Below, in pieces: positions 16,341 to 24,600 of a stretch of 64,000 nucleotides of DNA (the first letter of the stretch is position 1; every line of letters starts with the position of its first letter). The notes below the pieces were generated by a model that was not told where the DNA came from, did no database searches, and saw only the letters and a program-made list of their open reading frames with translations. The translations under genes and the position numbers were made by a program. Origin of the DNA: Luteococcus sp052116585 (GTDB lineage: Bacteria > Actinomycetota > Actinomycetes > Propionibacteriales > Propionibacteriaceae). The stretch lies in the NCBI RefSeq assembly GCF_052116585.1, contig NZ_JBQKKT010000010.1:39334-103333 (forward strand), given 5' to 3'.

Positions 16341-16444
16341 CTGGGAATCACCTTGTCAGAAGAATCTGGGACTCCCCGTAGAATCTGGGACTCCCCGTAG
16401 AATCTGGGACTCCCCGTAGAATCTGGGACTCCTCGTCAGAAGAT
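16341..16444. repeat. 19-bp tandem repeat abutting a stop codon
   Basis: Three exact copies of GAATCTGGGACTCCCCGTA (16362-16380, 16381-16399, 16400-16418) and a fourth variant copy at 16419-16438 whose TCA is the complement of the stop codon of the next minus-strand gene. The other edge of the array (16341-16361) ends in TTGTCAGAAGA, echoing CGTCAGAAGA at the gene end (16434-16443), so copies of the gene's last codons bracket the array. Confidence 0.9.
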
Positions 16445-17095
16445 GCTGTCCAGTCCCGAGAGGTCCAGGCCATGACGGCCGGCAGAAGTGGCCCGCACTC
16501 CCCCGTCGATCGTGCCGGGCAGGGCGTCCAGGAAGCTCAGCGGCATGGACCACACCTTGCCCTGGCGCGCCTCCACCACCAGTTCGGGTCCGGCCCCCAC
16601 CTTGAGCCCGGCGGCTCGCAGCGCCTTCACGTCGTCCCATTCGATGTCCAGCACCGCTCCCTCCAGGGTGTGCAGCCGCAGGCCCTCGCGGCCCGCCTGC
16701 AACGCGGGCCCACGGCCGATGCGGGCCAGATTGCGCCGGGCCAGCAGCAGACGAATGGCCGTGACGACGATGAGGACGATGCTGATGGCATACCCGGCAA
16801 CCAGGAGCCACGGGCTGCCCCAGTTCTCCCGCTGCCACCACCACACCGCGGTCCAGATCGCGGCTCCGATGACGGTCCACAGGATCGACGAGCGCAGTCT
16901 GGATCCCAATTGGGCCACCGCATGGGCCATGGGCACGGGATTGAAGCCCACCACATAGCCCGGATCGAAGGGCCTCGACGGGTCAGCGGCCTGCTCACCG
17001 CCAAAGGCACCACCCCCGACCCCCTCGGGAACGCGACCTTCGGAACGTTGCCCCGGGGGAAGGGGACCAGGAGCAGGAGGCGGGTTCTGGCTCAT
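16436..17095 (-). CDS. Two-helix membrane protein of unknown function
   Basis: A 219-residue protein. It has a Pro/Gly-rich cytoplasmic N-terminus of about 65 residues and two adjacent membrane helices (ILWTVIGAAIWTAVWWW and WLLVAGYAISIVLIVVTAI). The cytoplasmic C-terminal domain (LDIEWDDVKALRAAG...) looks like a small PH-like/bacterial PH beta-domain, but this is only an impression. No family name can be assigned. The gene stands between fba and the GntR regulator, and its 3' end is embedded in the 19-bp repeat array. Confidence 0.7.
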   Translation of the reverse strand: MSQNPPPAPGPLPPGQRSEGRVPEGVGGGAFGGEQAADPSRPFDPGYVVGFNPVPMAHAVAQLGSRLRSSILWTVIGAAIWTAVWWWQRENWGSPWLLVAGYAISIVLIVVTAIRLLLARRNLARIGRGPALQAGREGLRLHTLEGAVLDIEWDDVKALRAAGLKVGAGPELVVEARQGKVWSMPLSFLDALPGTIDGGVRATSAGRHGLDLSGLDSIF

Positions 17096-17131
17096 GGGCC
17101 CATGTTATGACCCACCGGCACCGCCGCGCGG

Positions 17132-17197
17132 TCAGCGACTGTCGTCGCGTTGAACTCAGCGACTCTCGTCGCGTTGAACTCAGCGACTCTCGTCGCG
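17132..17197. repeat. 24-bp tandem duplication of a gene's 3' end
   Basis: Units TCAGCGACTSTCGTCGCGTTGAAC at 17132-17155 and 17156-17179, then a partial copy at 17180-17197 that is the actual end of the GntR gene. On the minus strand each copy encodes the same final codons (Asp-Glu/Asp-Ser-Arg) and a TGA. The unit is eight codons long, so copies stay in frame with the gene. Confidence 0.9.
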
Positions 17198-17908
17198 GGG
17201 ACGGATGGTGGAGTGGATCCGGTACCGATCGGCCCGGTACCAGCTCATCGAGTACTCCACGACCCCCTGCTCGGCAAAGGTCAATCGCTCCTGCACCAAC
17301 AGCGGCGCGCGCCGGGCGATCCCCAAGACCCGCGCCCGGTCGGCATCCGCTGCTTCCGCGCTGACGGTCTGCTCCCCCTTGGTGGCGGTCACGCCGTAGT
17401 GCTCCACCATCAGGTCGTAGACCGCCTCCAACGGGTGGTCCAGCAGGCCCGGGAAGAGTTCACACGGATACCAGCCGATCTCGTGCGCCATCGGCGTACC
17501 GTCGGCCAGCCGCAGCCGCTCCAATCGGATGACGGGGGCACCGGGCAGCACCTCGAGCGCCTCCGCCACGGTGGTGTCCGCCGATTCCTGCTGCGCCGAG
17601 AGCACCCTGGTGTGCGGCTCCAGGCCACGCAGACGCATCTCGCGGCTGAAGCTCATCAGGTGCAGACGGGTGTCGATGCGGGGTCCGGTCACGTAGGTAC
17701 CCTTGCCCTGGGTGCGCTCCAGCAGACCAGCCTCTACCAGGTCTGCGATGGCCTGCCGCACCGTGACCCGACTCACCCCCAGCTGGGCGACGAGTTGCCG
17801 CTCCGAGTCGAGGACGTCGCCGGCGTGCAGCTCGTCGCGGATGCGACGTTCCAGGATCTCGCGCACCTGGGCCCGCTTGGTCGTGATCGCCGCGCCACTG
17901 GCGTCCAT
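17180..17908 (-). CDS. GntR/HutC family transcription regulator
   Basis: A 242-residue regulator with an N-terminal winged helix-turn-helix (LDSERQLVAQLGVSRVTVRQAIADL) and a C-terminal UTRA effector domain (about residues 80-240), the DasR/NagR/HutC arrangement. Such proteins usually sense a sugar phosphate or amino acid. I chose ATG 17908 because GAGAGGGG lies at ribosome-binding distance; ATG 17932 is possible. No catabolic operon is adjacent, so the target is unclear. Its 3' end is duplicated twice in the downstream repeat. Confidence 0.88.
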   Translation of the reverse strand: MDASGAAITTKRAQVREILERRIRDELHAGDVLDSERQLVAQLGVSRVTVRQAIADLVEAGLLERTQGKGTYVTGPRIDTRLHLMSFSREMRLRGLEPHTRVLSAQQESADTTVAEALEVLPGAPVIRLERLRLADGTPMAHEIGWYPCELFPGLLDHPLEAVYDLMVEHYGVTATKGEQTVSAEAADADRARVLGIARRAPLLVQERLTFAEQGVVEYSMSWYRADRYRIHSTIRPRDESR

Positions 17909-17939
17909 CAGGTCCCCTCTCAAATGCCACATGACAAGG

Positions 17940-17958
17940 TGGTCTGATTACCATACCA
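17940..17958. promoter_or_regulatory. Possible autoregulatory operator of the GntR gene
   Basis: The imperfect inverted repeat TGGTCT-N7-ATACCA lies just upstream of the GntR start. It resembles the TGGT...ACCA half-sites used by HutC-type regulators. Confidence 0.35.
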
Positions 17959-18057
17959 GTCGCCATGGTGGCATGAAGCAAGGGGGGCGCCAGATGTGGC
18001 CGATCCCACCCCACGGCCATCGCAAGGCCGCCTCGACCCAGCAGGCGGCGCAGGAAG

Positions 18058-18717
18058 TCAGGGCAACTGACCGTGCGCGTGCTGCAGGGCCCAGTGATAC
18101 ATGGTGATGGCCGCGGCCGCACCGGCATTGATCGAACGCGTAGAACCGTACTGGGTGATCGCCACCAGCTGAGAGCAGGCGGCCACCATCTCGTCGGTGA
18201 GTCCGGGCCCCTCAGAGCCGAAGACCAGACAGCAGCGCTGCGGCAGGCGGGCGGTCTCCAGCGGCACCGAGCCCGGCAGGTTGTCCACGCCAACGGGCAC
18301 CACCTCGTGCGCGTCGAGCCAGGCCACCAGGGAGTCGACGTCGGGATGGTGGTGCACGTGCAGGTAACGGTCGGTCACCATGGCGCCGCGACGATTCCAC
18401 CGGCGACGCCCCACGATGTGCACCGCCTCCACATTGAAGGCATTCGCGGTGCGCACCATGGAGCCGATGTTGAAGTCGTGCTCCCAGTTCTGGATCGCGA
18501 CGTGCAGCGGATGACGGCGGGAGTCGAGATCGGCGACGACGGCCTCCAACCGCCAGTAGCGGAACTCGTCGGCCACGTTGCGACGATCCCCTCTGGCCAG
18601 CAGCTCGGGATCGAACCGGTCATCGTCCGGCCATGGCTGCGGGTGTGGGCCGACGCCGACCGTCGGGGCCGTGGGGTCGTCCACCGGCTCGTCGTCCGGG
18701 CTGCTCGTCGAGGTCAC
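18058..18717 (-). CDS. SpoU/TrmH-family RNA 2'-O-methyltransferase
   Basis: A 219-residue SPOUT methyltransferase. It has the three family motifs: motif 1 NIGSMVRTANAFNVEAVH, motif 2 CLVFGSEGPGLTDE and motif 3 QYGSTRSINAGAAAAI, the knot that binds S-adenosylmethionine. An acidic extension of about 40 residues precedes the domain. The RNA target (tRNA or rRNA) cannot be told from sequence. Mycobacteria also keep a SpoU-type gene close to pyrE, as here. Confidence 0.9.
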   Translation of the reverse strand: MTSTSSPDDEPVDDPTAPTVGVGPHPQPWPDDDRFDPELLARGDRRNVADEFRYWRLEAVVADLDSRRHPLHVAIQNWEHDFNIGSMVRTANAFNVEAVHIVGRRRWNRRGAMVTDRYLHVHHHPDVDSLVAWLDAHEVVPVGVDNLPGSVPLETARLPQRCCLVFGSEGPGLTDEMVAACSQLVAITQYGSTRSINAGAAAAITMYHWALQHAHGQLP

Positions 18718-18763
18718 GACGCCCTACGCTACCGCTCCGCTGGCCGGGGCCCGGGAACGGACT

Positions 18764-18808
18764 GCTCCCCACCGGCCGGGTCGTTGTCAGACTCGGCCGG
18801 TGGGGAGC
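18764..18808 (-). terminator. Hairpin downstream of lemA
   Basis: A 15-bp perfect stem, GCTCCCCACCGGCCG at 18764-18778 and its complement at 18794-18808, lies between the lemA stop and the RNA methyltransferase start. There is no strong T-run. Confidence 0.5.
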
Positions 18809-18854
18809 GGTGAGGTGCTGGCCAACCCCTCGGAGGGTCGACGGGAAGGTCAGG

Positions 18855-19619
18855 TCAGGCCTGCTGGCCGTCGCGCGGCTGGGTCTGGAAGTCCTGCGAC
18901 TGGGGGGTCTGGGCCTGCCGCCACTCACCCTGCGGCGCCTGCTGGGCCTGAGGGTTGGGCAGCTCGTTGGTGGCGCTGCCCGAGACCTCGTTCACACCCG
19001 GACGATGGGGCTGGGGCGCGTCCCCGCGGTAGCTGATCTCACCGAAGTTCACGTCGGGAGCCTGGCGGACGGCCTGGTCATTCACCTCGAAATAGGTGGC
19101 CTTCTCGAAGTTGAACATGTTCGCGACGATATTGCTCGGCACCGACTCCACCTTGGTGTTGTAGGCGCGCACGTTTGCGTTGTAGAAGCGTCGACCAGCG
19201 GCGATGCGGTCCTCGGTCTCTGCCAGCTGGCGCTGCAGCTCCAGAAAGTTCTGGTTGCTGCGCAGTTCGGGGTAGGCCTCCACGCTCACCATCATGTTGC
19301 GCACGGCACCGGAGAGCTGCTGCTCAACCTGGGCGCGCTGCGGATCGGCCTCGGTGCCGGCCCCCTGCGAGAGCTGCATCGCCTGGCCACGCAGGCGCGT
19401 GACCTCCTCGATGGTGTTGCGCTCATGACCGGCGTAGGCCCGCACGGTCTCGACGAGATTGGGCAGCAGCTCATAGCGACGGTTGAGCTCCACGTCCACC
19501 TGGCGCCAGGACTCCTGGATCACATTGCGCTGGCGCACGAAGCCGTTGTAGGGGCCGATGAACAGCACCCCGGCCAGCACGAGCACGCCGAGGACGGCGA
19601 TCAGAATGGTCCAGATCAT
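18855..19619 (-). CDS. LemA family membrane protein
   Basis: A 254-residue protein with one N-terminal membrane helix (residues 3-23) and the LemA signature: IGPYNGFVRQRNVIQESW, then VDVELNRRYELLPNLVETV, and NFLELQRQLAETEDRI. The long helical bundle is followed by a Gln/Pro-rich tail of about 70 residues. LemA proteins are widespread but of uncertain function. It is divergent from pyrE, with a cluster of inverted repeats between the two genes. Confidence 0.92.
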   Translation of the reverse strand: MIWTILIAVLGVLVLAGVLFIGPYNGFVRQRNVIQESWRQVDVELNRRYELLPNLVETVRAYAGHERNTIEEVTRLRGQAMQLSQGAGTEADPQRAQVEQQLSGAVRNMMVSVEAYPELRSNQNFLELQRQLAETEDRIAAGRRFYNANVRAYNTKVESVPSNIVANMFNFEKATYFEVNDQAVRQAPDVNFGEISYRGDAPQPHRPGVNEVSGSATNELPNPQAQQAPQGEWRQAQTPQSQDFQTQPRDGQQA

Positions 19620-19640
19620 GGGGCTACTCCAGAGGGTTCG

Positions 19641-19694
19641 GGAACCGGCGGTTCCAGGACTTCAGGAACTTCCAGTGGTCGAGCAGACCACTGG
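19641..19694. promoter_or_regulatory. Two inverted repeats in the lemA/pyrE divergent region
   Basis: GGAACC-GGC-GGTTCC at 19641-19655 and CCAGTGGT-N7-ACCACTGG at 19672-19694. The second has perfect 8-bp arms and resembles a widened version of the AGTGGTCTAGACCACT site of DasR/NagR-type GntR regulators. Both could be operators or transcript hairpins. Confidence 0.4.
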
Positions 19695-19832
19695 TGCACA
19701 GCGTAGTGCGTGGGACGGTTCGACCCGCTGATGTCGGTAGCCGGTACGCCGAGCGCGTAGGCGGATCACTGCCGCCGCGACGGTCGGCGGCCCACCACCC
19801 AGCCCGGGCCTGCGACCACTACTGTTCATGCC

Positions 19833-20372
19833 ATGACCGATCGCGAAGAGCTCATCGAACACGTCAAGCAGCTGGCCGTCGTGCACGGCCGGGTGACACT
19901 GGCCAGCGGCAAGGAGGCCGACTACTACGTGGACATGCGTCGCGTGACGCTGGACGGAGCTGCCGCCCCCGTCGTCGGGCGGGTGATGCGTGACCTTGTG
20001 GCAGATTGGCAGTTCGACGCCGTGGGTGGCCTGACCCTGGGCGCCGACCCGATCGCTGTGGCGATGCTGCACACCGCCGCCCACGACGGTGGCCGTCTGG
20101 ACGCCTTCGTGGTGCGCAAGAGCGAGAAGGCCCACGGCATGCAGCGCCGCATCGAGGGAACCGAGGTCCAGGGTCGCAAGGTGCTGGTCGTCGAGGACAC
20201 TTCCACCACCGGCGGCTCGGCCCTGACCGCCGTCGAGGCTCTCCGCGAAGCCGGTGCCGAGGTGGTGGGCGTCGCCTGCATCGTCGATCGCAATACCGGT
20301 GCCAAGGAGGCCATCGAGGCCGCCGGCCTGGAGTACCGCTACGCGCTGGGCCTGGCAGACCTCGGGCTCTGA
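19833..20372 (+). CDS. pyrE: Orotate phosphoribosyltransferase
   Basis: Adds ribose 5-phosphate from PRPP to orotate, giving OMP in pyrimidine synthesis. The 179-residue length suits the short actinobacterial form. The PRPP-binding loop VLVVEDTSTTGGSALTAV and the N-terminal LASGKEADYYVDMRR orotate region are present. It is monocistronic and followed by a clear terminator. Confidence 0.95.
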   Translation: MTDREELIEHVKQLAVVHGRVTLASGKEADYYVDMRRVTLDGAAAPVVGRVMRDLVADWQFDAVGGLTLGADPIAVAMLHTAAHDGGRLDAFVVRKSEKAHGMQRRIEGTEVQGRKVLVVEDTSTTGGSALTAVEALREAGAEVVGVACIVDRNTGAKEAIEAAGLEYRYALGLADLGL

Positions 20373-20394
20373 TCCGACGACCTCTTCAACAACG

Positions 20395-20430
20395 AAGGCG
20401 CCGTCCCCGGGTGGGTGACGGCGCCTTTCG
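20395..20430 (+). terminator. Intrinsic terminator after pyrE
   Basis: AAGGCGCCGTC at 20395-20405 pairs with GACGGCGCCTT at 20417-20427 and is followed by TCGGTT. A second smaller hairpin (GTTCCCC/GGGGAAC, 20431-20455) lies between it and the convergent sortase gene. Confidence 0.75.
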
Positions 20431-20459
20431 GTTCCCCTCGGCAAGCTCGGGGAACGGCG

Positions 20460-21149
20460 CTACTTCTTGTCCGTCTTGACCAGATGCGCGAAGGCGACGG
20501 ACCGGTCAGGTGAGTGGAAGAGGTCCTGGCAGGTGGTGAGCGTCAGGATCTCCTTGGTGGGGGTCTCCGTCGGCTTGCCGGGAACGGGATCCAGCACCCA
20601 GCCACCGTCCACGTCGGCCACGGTGATCTCCGAGGGCGCATTGTCCAGCTGGTAGGTGAAGATCGCGTCGCGGGTCTCGACCTCCACGACCGAACCCTTC
20701 TCCAGCTCGAGGAGCCTGCGGAAGGGCTCTCCGTGGGTGACGCGGTGTCCAGCCACCGCAAAGTTGCCCACCTCGCCCGGCTGGGCGGTGTCCTCGTACC
20801 AGCCGATGCCCTTGGCGAGCGTCCCATCATCGGTGCCCACCCGGATCGGCCACTCGTAGTCCGCGCCGAAGGCCGGGATGCGCATCAGGGCGATGGCCTC
20901 ACCGGGGATCGTGCTGGGCTCCTCGGCCGACGAGCCCTTGCCCGTCGAGCTGTTGGCGCGCCAGTCCTGCTTGAGCTCGGTGGCCGCCTGGTCGGCGGCC
21001 TTGCGGGAGGTGAAATTGGTGCCGTAGAACTGCCATCCGGCCCACCCCAGGATGCCCAGCCCCACCAGCAGCAGGACCAGTCCAATCACGCTGACCGGGG
21101 ACGGGCCCCTGCGGCCCCGCCCCCGGCTGGCGTTCGTGGTGGTGCTCAC
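20460..21149 (-). CDS. Sortase, class E-like
   Basis: A 229-residue transpeptidase that should attach the giant protein encoded in the same operon to the cell wall. It has an N-terminal membrane helix (residues 18-40) and a sortase barrel. The catalytic triad is complete: His135 in FAVAGHRVTHGEPF, Cys207 in ILTLTTCQDLF and Arg216 in SPDRSVAF. The TLTTC context and actinobacterial origin point to class E, which prefers LAxTG-like motifs, consistent with the IASTG signal of the giant protein. It starts 4 bases inside the preceding lipoprotein gene (ATGA overlap). Confidence 0.88.
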   Translation of the reverse strand: MSTTTNASRGRGRRGPSPVSVIGLVLLLVGLGILGWAGWQFYGTNFTSRKAADQAATELKQDWRANSSTGKGSSAEEPSTIPGEAIALMRIPAFGADYEWPIRVGTDDGTLAKGIGWYEDTAQPGEVGNFAVAGHRVTHGEPFRRLLELEKGSVVEVETRDAIFTYQLDNAPSEITVADVDGGWVLDPVPGKPTETPTKEILTLTTCQDLFHSPDRSVAFAHLVKTDKK

Positions 21150-21622
21150 TTCAGGGTGCCGGCCTTCACATTGAGCACGCAGCGATCAGCCTTGTCCACG
21201 ACCTTGGCCTTCACGGTCAGGTCCACCTTCTTGCCGGGCGCGGCAGCCTTGGAGGTCACCAGGCCGGAGCCCAGCGGAGTGCCGGAATCGTTCTTGAGCC
21301 AGATCACCATCACAGCGTAGTCGCGCGCCTTCTTGGTGGAATTCGTCAGCGCAATCTTGGCGGTCTGCTCACCCTTCTCCGTGGGGCAGTCGACGATCTT
21401 CACGTCGGCCACTGCGCCCACCGGATCCCCCTTGAAGGTGGGTTCCTTGGGCAGTGGCGGCGCGGTGACGGTGGGCACGGCAGCCGCCGACTTGTCGGTG
21501 GCACCGTCGGCCTTCTCGTCGTCCTTGGTGCAGCCGGCGAAGCTCCCGACCGCCAGGAGGGCACAGGTGAGGATCGAGAGGGCCTTCTTGGGGGAAATGG
21601 CGGGGTTGGGGGAAGTGGTCAC
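21146..21622 (-). CDS. Lipoprotein co-translated with the giant surface protein and the sortase
   Basis: A 158-residue lipoprotein. Its signal peptide ends in GSFAGC with lipidated Cys31. A Thr/Pro-rich spacer follows, then a compact beta domain of about 95 residues with a cysteine pair (KIVDCPTEKG and ADRCVLNV) that could form a disulfide. The domain resembles the FxLD/DUF4352-like Ig folds of actinobacterial lipoproteins, but I am not certain. Both ends overlap neighbours by 4 bases, so it is translationally coupled between the giant adhesin-like gene and the sortase, suggesting an assembly or anchoring role. Confidence 0.75.
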   Translation of the reverse strand: MTTSPNPAISPKKALSILTCALLAVGSFAGCTKDDEKADGATDKSAAAVPTVTAPPLPKEPTFKGDPVGAVADVKIVDCPTEKGEQTAKIALTNSTKKARDYAVMVIWLKNDSGTPLGSGLVTSKAAAPGKKVDLTVKAKVVDKADRCVLNVKAGTLK

Positions 21623-24600
21623 GAGTTCTCCTTCTTCTTTCGTGCCACCAGCATGATGCCCGACAGAGTCGCGATCAAGCCGACAAGCAGGAGTCCCAGG
21701 GAAACCTGCGCACCCGTGCTCGCGATGCCCGGGCGATCCGGGCTCGGGGCGCTGCTGGAGGCGGGGGTGGGGGTCACGGAGGGCGCCGGGACGACGACCT
21801 CTGGGCTCTCGGCGGGCGCCGACGTGGGCACCGGCGTAGGCGTCACGACCACGGTGGGCTCATCCGTCGGCGTCGGGGTGGGCGTCGGCGTCGGGGTGGG
21901 CTCGGGATCCACGGGCATGGGCTCGACGGGCACGGTGACCGAGTCCGTCGGGTCCTCGGGCTGACCGGGGACACCCTTGACCACCGCGATGTTGACCACG
22001 CTCCCGGCCGCCACGTCGGCGTCGGTGATGACGTGCTCACCGGTGCAGGTGCGCACCTCGCCGACACCCAGCGGCTGGTCCTGCGCCGGGGTGCAGGTCA
22101 TGCTGCCCAGCATCGGGTCCTCAACGCTGACATCGGTGAGGACCACGTCGCCGGTGTTGGTGACGACGATGGTGTAGCGGATCGTCTCGCCGACATTCCC
22201 GGCGCCATTGCCATTGGCGTCGTCCAGCACCGCGGTCTTGTCGATCGTCACCGACGGGTTGCCCTTCAGCGGCACCACGGCCGTGGCCGGCGGGATCTGC
22301 CCGACGGCCGGACTCGTCGCGGTGGCCGTGTTGACCAGCTGGCCGGAGTGCTCCGGATTGGTCACGTCCGACTCGGTGATCACGTGCTCACCGGTGCAGG
22401 TACGCACGTCGCCGGGCGCCAGCGGCTGGTCCTGCGCCGGGGTGCAGGTCATGGCGTCGCCGAGCATGGTGTCCGCGATCACCAGGTCCGTAAGGGTCTG
22501 GTCGCCGGTATTGGTGGCGGTGATGGTGTAGTGCACCGTCTCCCCCACACTGCCGAAGCCGTCGGCATTGGTGTCGTCCAGCTTCGCCGATTTCACCAGC
22601 GTCAGCGACGCATTCGGCCGGGTGGTCACGATGGCCGTGGCCGGCGGAACCTCGGGCACCTGCGGGCTGGTCACGGTGGCCACATTGGCCAGCGAGCCGG
22701 CCTTCGCCTCGGCCTCGGTGATCGTGTGGTTGCCGGTGCAGGTGCGCACCGCGCCGACGGCCAGCGGCACGTCGAGCGACGGGCTGCAGACGAGCTCCGG
22801 CAGCATCGGATCGGAGACCGTCACGTCGGTCAGGGCCACGTCGCCGGTATTGGTCATGGTCAGCGTGTAGTCGACCACCTCGCCGACCGATCCGGCACCG
22901 TCACCGTTCGCGTCGCGCAGGGCGGCGGTCTTGGTGAAGGTCATGTCCGGGTTGGCCTGCGTGGTGACCACGGCATCGTCGGTGACCGGGCCGGGCAGCT
23001 GTCCGCCGGTCAGGGTGACCGTGTTGCGCACCGCACCGGCCAGGGCTTCCGCCTGGGTGATCACGTGGCTACCCGTGCACACGGCCTGCTGGTTGACCCC
23101 CAGCCCGTCGAGCGACGGGGTGCAGGTGAGCTCCGGCAGCATCGGGTCGGACAGGCGCAGGGTGGTCAGAGGCACGTCGCCGGTGTTGGTGACGGTCACG
23201 GTGTAGTCGATGGTCTCGCCCACCGTGCCGACGCCGTCGCCATTGGCGTCGACCAGCGTGGCCGTCTTGTCGAGCATGGCGGCCGGGTTGCCGGTCACCC
23301 GCACCACGGAGGTGGCCGGCGGGATCTCGCCGGTGGTCGGGCTGCTGGCGGTGACAGTGTTGGCCACCAGGCCGGCCTTCGCGTCCTCGCTGGTGATGAC
23401 GTGCGTGCCCGTGCAGACCCTGGCCTCGCCCGCCGGGAGCGGGACGGCCTGAGCCGGCGTGCAGCTCAGCGAGCCGATCATCGGGTCGGTCACGGTGGCG
23501 TCCTCGATGGCGACGTCACCGGTGTTCGTCAGGGTGATGGTCCACGTGATGGTCTCGCCCACGCTGCCCAGACCGTCGCCATTGGTGTCGGCGAGCTCGG
23601 CCTTCTTCGCCAGGGTGGCGTTCGGGTTGGTGCGGGTGGTGACCACGGAGCTGGCCGTGGGGTCGTCGGGCAGGCCCGGCGCGGTGACGGTGACCACATT
23701 GCTGACCGATCCGGCCGCGGCCTCCGCGGCGGTGATCACGTGGGTGCCGGTGCACTCGCGCACGGCGCCGGCCGCGAGCGGCTCGGTGAGGGCGGGGGTG
23801 CAGTCCAGCGTCGGGAACATCGGGTCGCTGACGGTCATGTCGGTCAGCGCCACGTCACCGGTGTTGGTGATCCGGATCAGGTAGCTGATGCTCTCGCCGA
23901 CGGTGCCGACGCCGTCGCCATTGGTGTCCGCCAGGCTGGCGGTCTTGGTGACGGAGGCACCGGGCTGCGGCCTGGTGGGCACCGTGACCGTGTTGGACGG
24001 TGTGCTGGGCACCTGCGGACCGCTGAGGGTGGCGGTATTGGCCACGGACCCGGCCTGCGCGTCGGCCTCGGTGATGACATGGCTGCCGGTGCAGGTACGC
24101 ACGGCGCCCACCACCAGCGGCTCGTCAGCCGACGGGGTGCAGACGAGCTGCGGCAGCATGGGATCGGAGACCTGCAGACCGACCAGGTCGACGTCGCCGG
24201 TATTGGTGACGGTGATCGTGTACCCGATCACCTCGCCCACGTTCCCGACGCCGTCGCCATTCGCGTCGGCCAGCGATGCGGCCTTGCTGATGGTGGCGGC
24301 GGGCTGCGGCCTGGTGGGCACCGTGACCGTGTTCGACGGGGTGGTGGGCACCTGCGGCCCGCTCAGCGTGGCGGTATTGGCCACGGATCCGGCAGCCGCG
24401 TCGGCCTGCGTGATGACGTGGGTGCCGGTGCAGGTGCGCACCGCGTCCACCGCCAGCGGCTGGTCGGCCGCCGGGGTACAGCTCAGCTCGGGCAGCATCG
24501 GGTCGTCGACGACGAGCTGCTGCAGCACCGCGTCCCCGGTGTTGGTGACGGTGATGGTGTAGCGGATGCTCTCCCCCACGGTGCCGAAGCCGTCGCCGTT

